A stretch of 22,747 bases of DNA from Hallerella sp964501065 (GTDB lineage: Bacteria > Fibrobacterota > Fibrobacteria > Fibrobacterales > Fibrobacteraceae): contig CAZCRF010000041.1 of the NCBI GenBank assembly GCA_964501065.1, forward strand, positions 1-22,747, in the 5' to 3' direction. The notes under the pieces are model-generated. The model ran no database searches and was not told the origin of the DNA. It worked only from the letters and a program-made list of their open reading frames with translations. Both the position numbers and the translations under genes were made by a program. This document shows, in pieces, positions 22,635 to 22,747 of this stretch; position 1 is the first letter of the stretch; each line of letters begins with the position of its first letter.

Positions 22635-22747
22635 ATATAACGCCTCATATTTATTTTCCCAAAAAGATACGTCCTCATTGGGGAAAAATTTCTTGAACGA
22701 TTAGGCAAGTCCTTTTCTGTAAATTCATGCGCAAAAAGTGGGCTTTT

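Noticed and set aside
1..22747. CRISPR array, tRNA or rRNA genes, transposase or integrase genes, attachment sites.
   Set aside because: I saw no regularly spaced repeats, tRNA-like cloverleaf ends, rRNA segments or mobile-element enzymes. The defence island shows no visible mobility genes within the window.

Overview
The window is a bacterial chromosome segment, GC-rich over most of its length (my impression is mid-50s percent, with C/G favoured at third codon positions). It switches to clearly AT-richer sequence in the last ~1.3 kb. A Fibrobacter-type bacterium (Fibrobacterota, FCB group) fits best. The reasons are the gene content (single-domain IMP cyclohydrolase, PiT transporter with a PhoU-like tail, RLAN/ATP-grasp operon) and several TAnnTTTG-like promoter elements resembling the Bacteroidetes -7 box. 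No rRNA or other taxonomic marker is present, so this is an inference.

Layout. 259-1842 (+) encodes a cardiolipin synthase and 1852-2583 (-) an IMP cyclohydrolase; they converge on a shared stop-codon palindrome. 2821-8826 (+) is a complete chaperone block: groES-groEL, grpE, dnaK, dnaJ, with intrinsic terminators after groEL and dnaK. Two exact sigma-54 (-24/-12) promoter matches lie upstream of groES and dnaK. Each is preceded, about 100 to 117 bp before the predicted transcription start, by the same inverted repeat GTTTC-N5-GAAAC; a third copy lies between groEL and grpE. This suggests chaperone control by an activator-dependent sigma-54 switch rather than HrcA/CIRCE or sigma-32.

8852-12990 (+), directly behind dnaJ, is a tightly overlapping four-gene operon: C39-like cysteine peptidase, RLAN/RimK-type ATP-grasp ligase, GCS2-type carboxylate-amine ligase and N-formylglutamate amidohydrolase-like enzyme. 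It looks like a system that makes or trims a small amide or peptide of unknown identity. 12912-15248 (-) is a PiT phosphate transporter with a PhoU-like C-terminal domain, overlapping the previous operon tail to tail. 15499-16905 (+) is a GltD/NfnB-type flavoprotein without its partner subunit.

16911 to the end (all -) looks like an antiviral defence island. Read in the direction of transcription it holds a ViaA-like VWA protein (5' end at or beyond the window edge), a prokaryotic viperin (radical SAM enzyme expected to make a 3'-deoxy-3',4'-didehydro nucleotide), a 62-aa Cys/His-rich mini-protein, an Upf1-like SF1 helicase, and a winged-helix protein of unknown function. The last four form one compact operon with a 16-bp perfect palindrome before the viperin gene. 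The viperin-helicase-wHTH grouping, with a possible RavA/ViaA neighbour, and the sigma-54/GTTTC-N5-GAAAC chaperone control are the two most interesting items.
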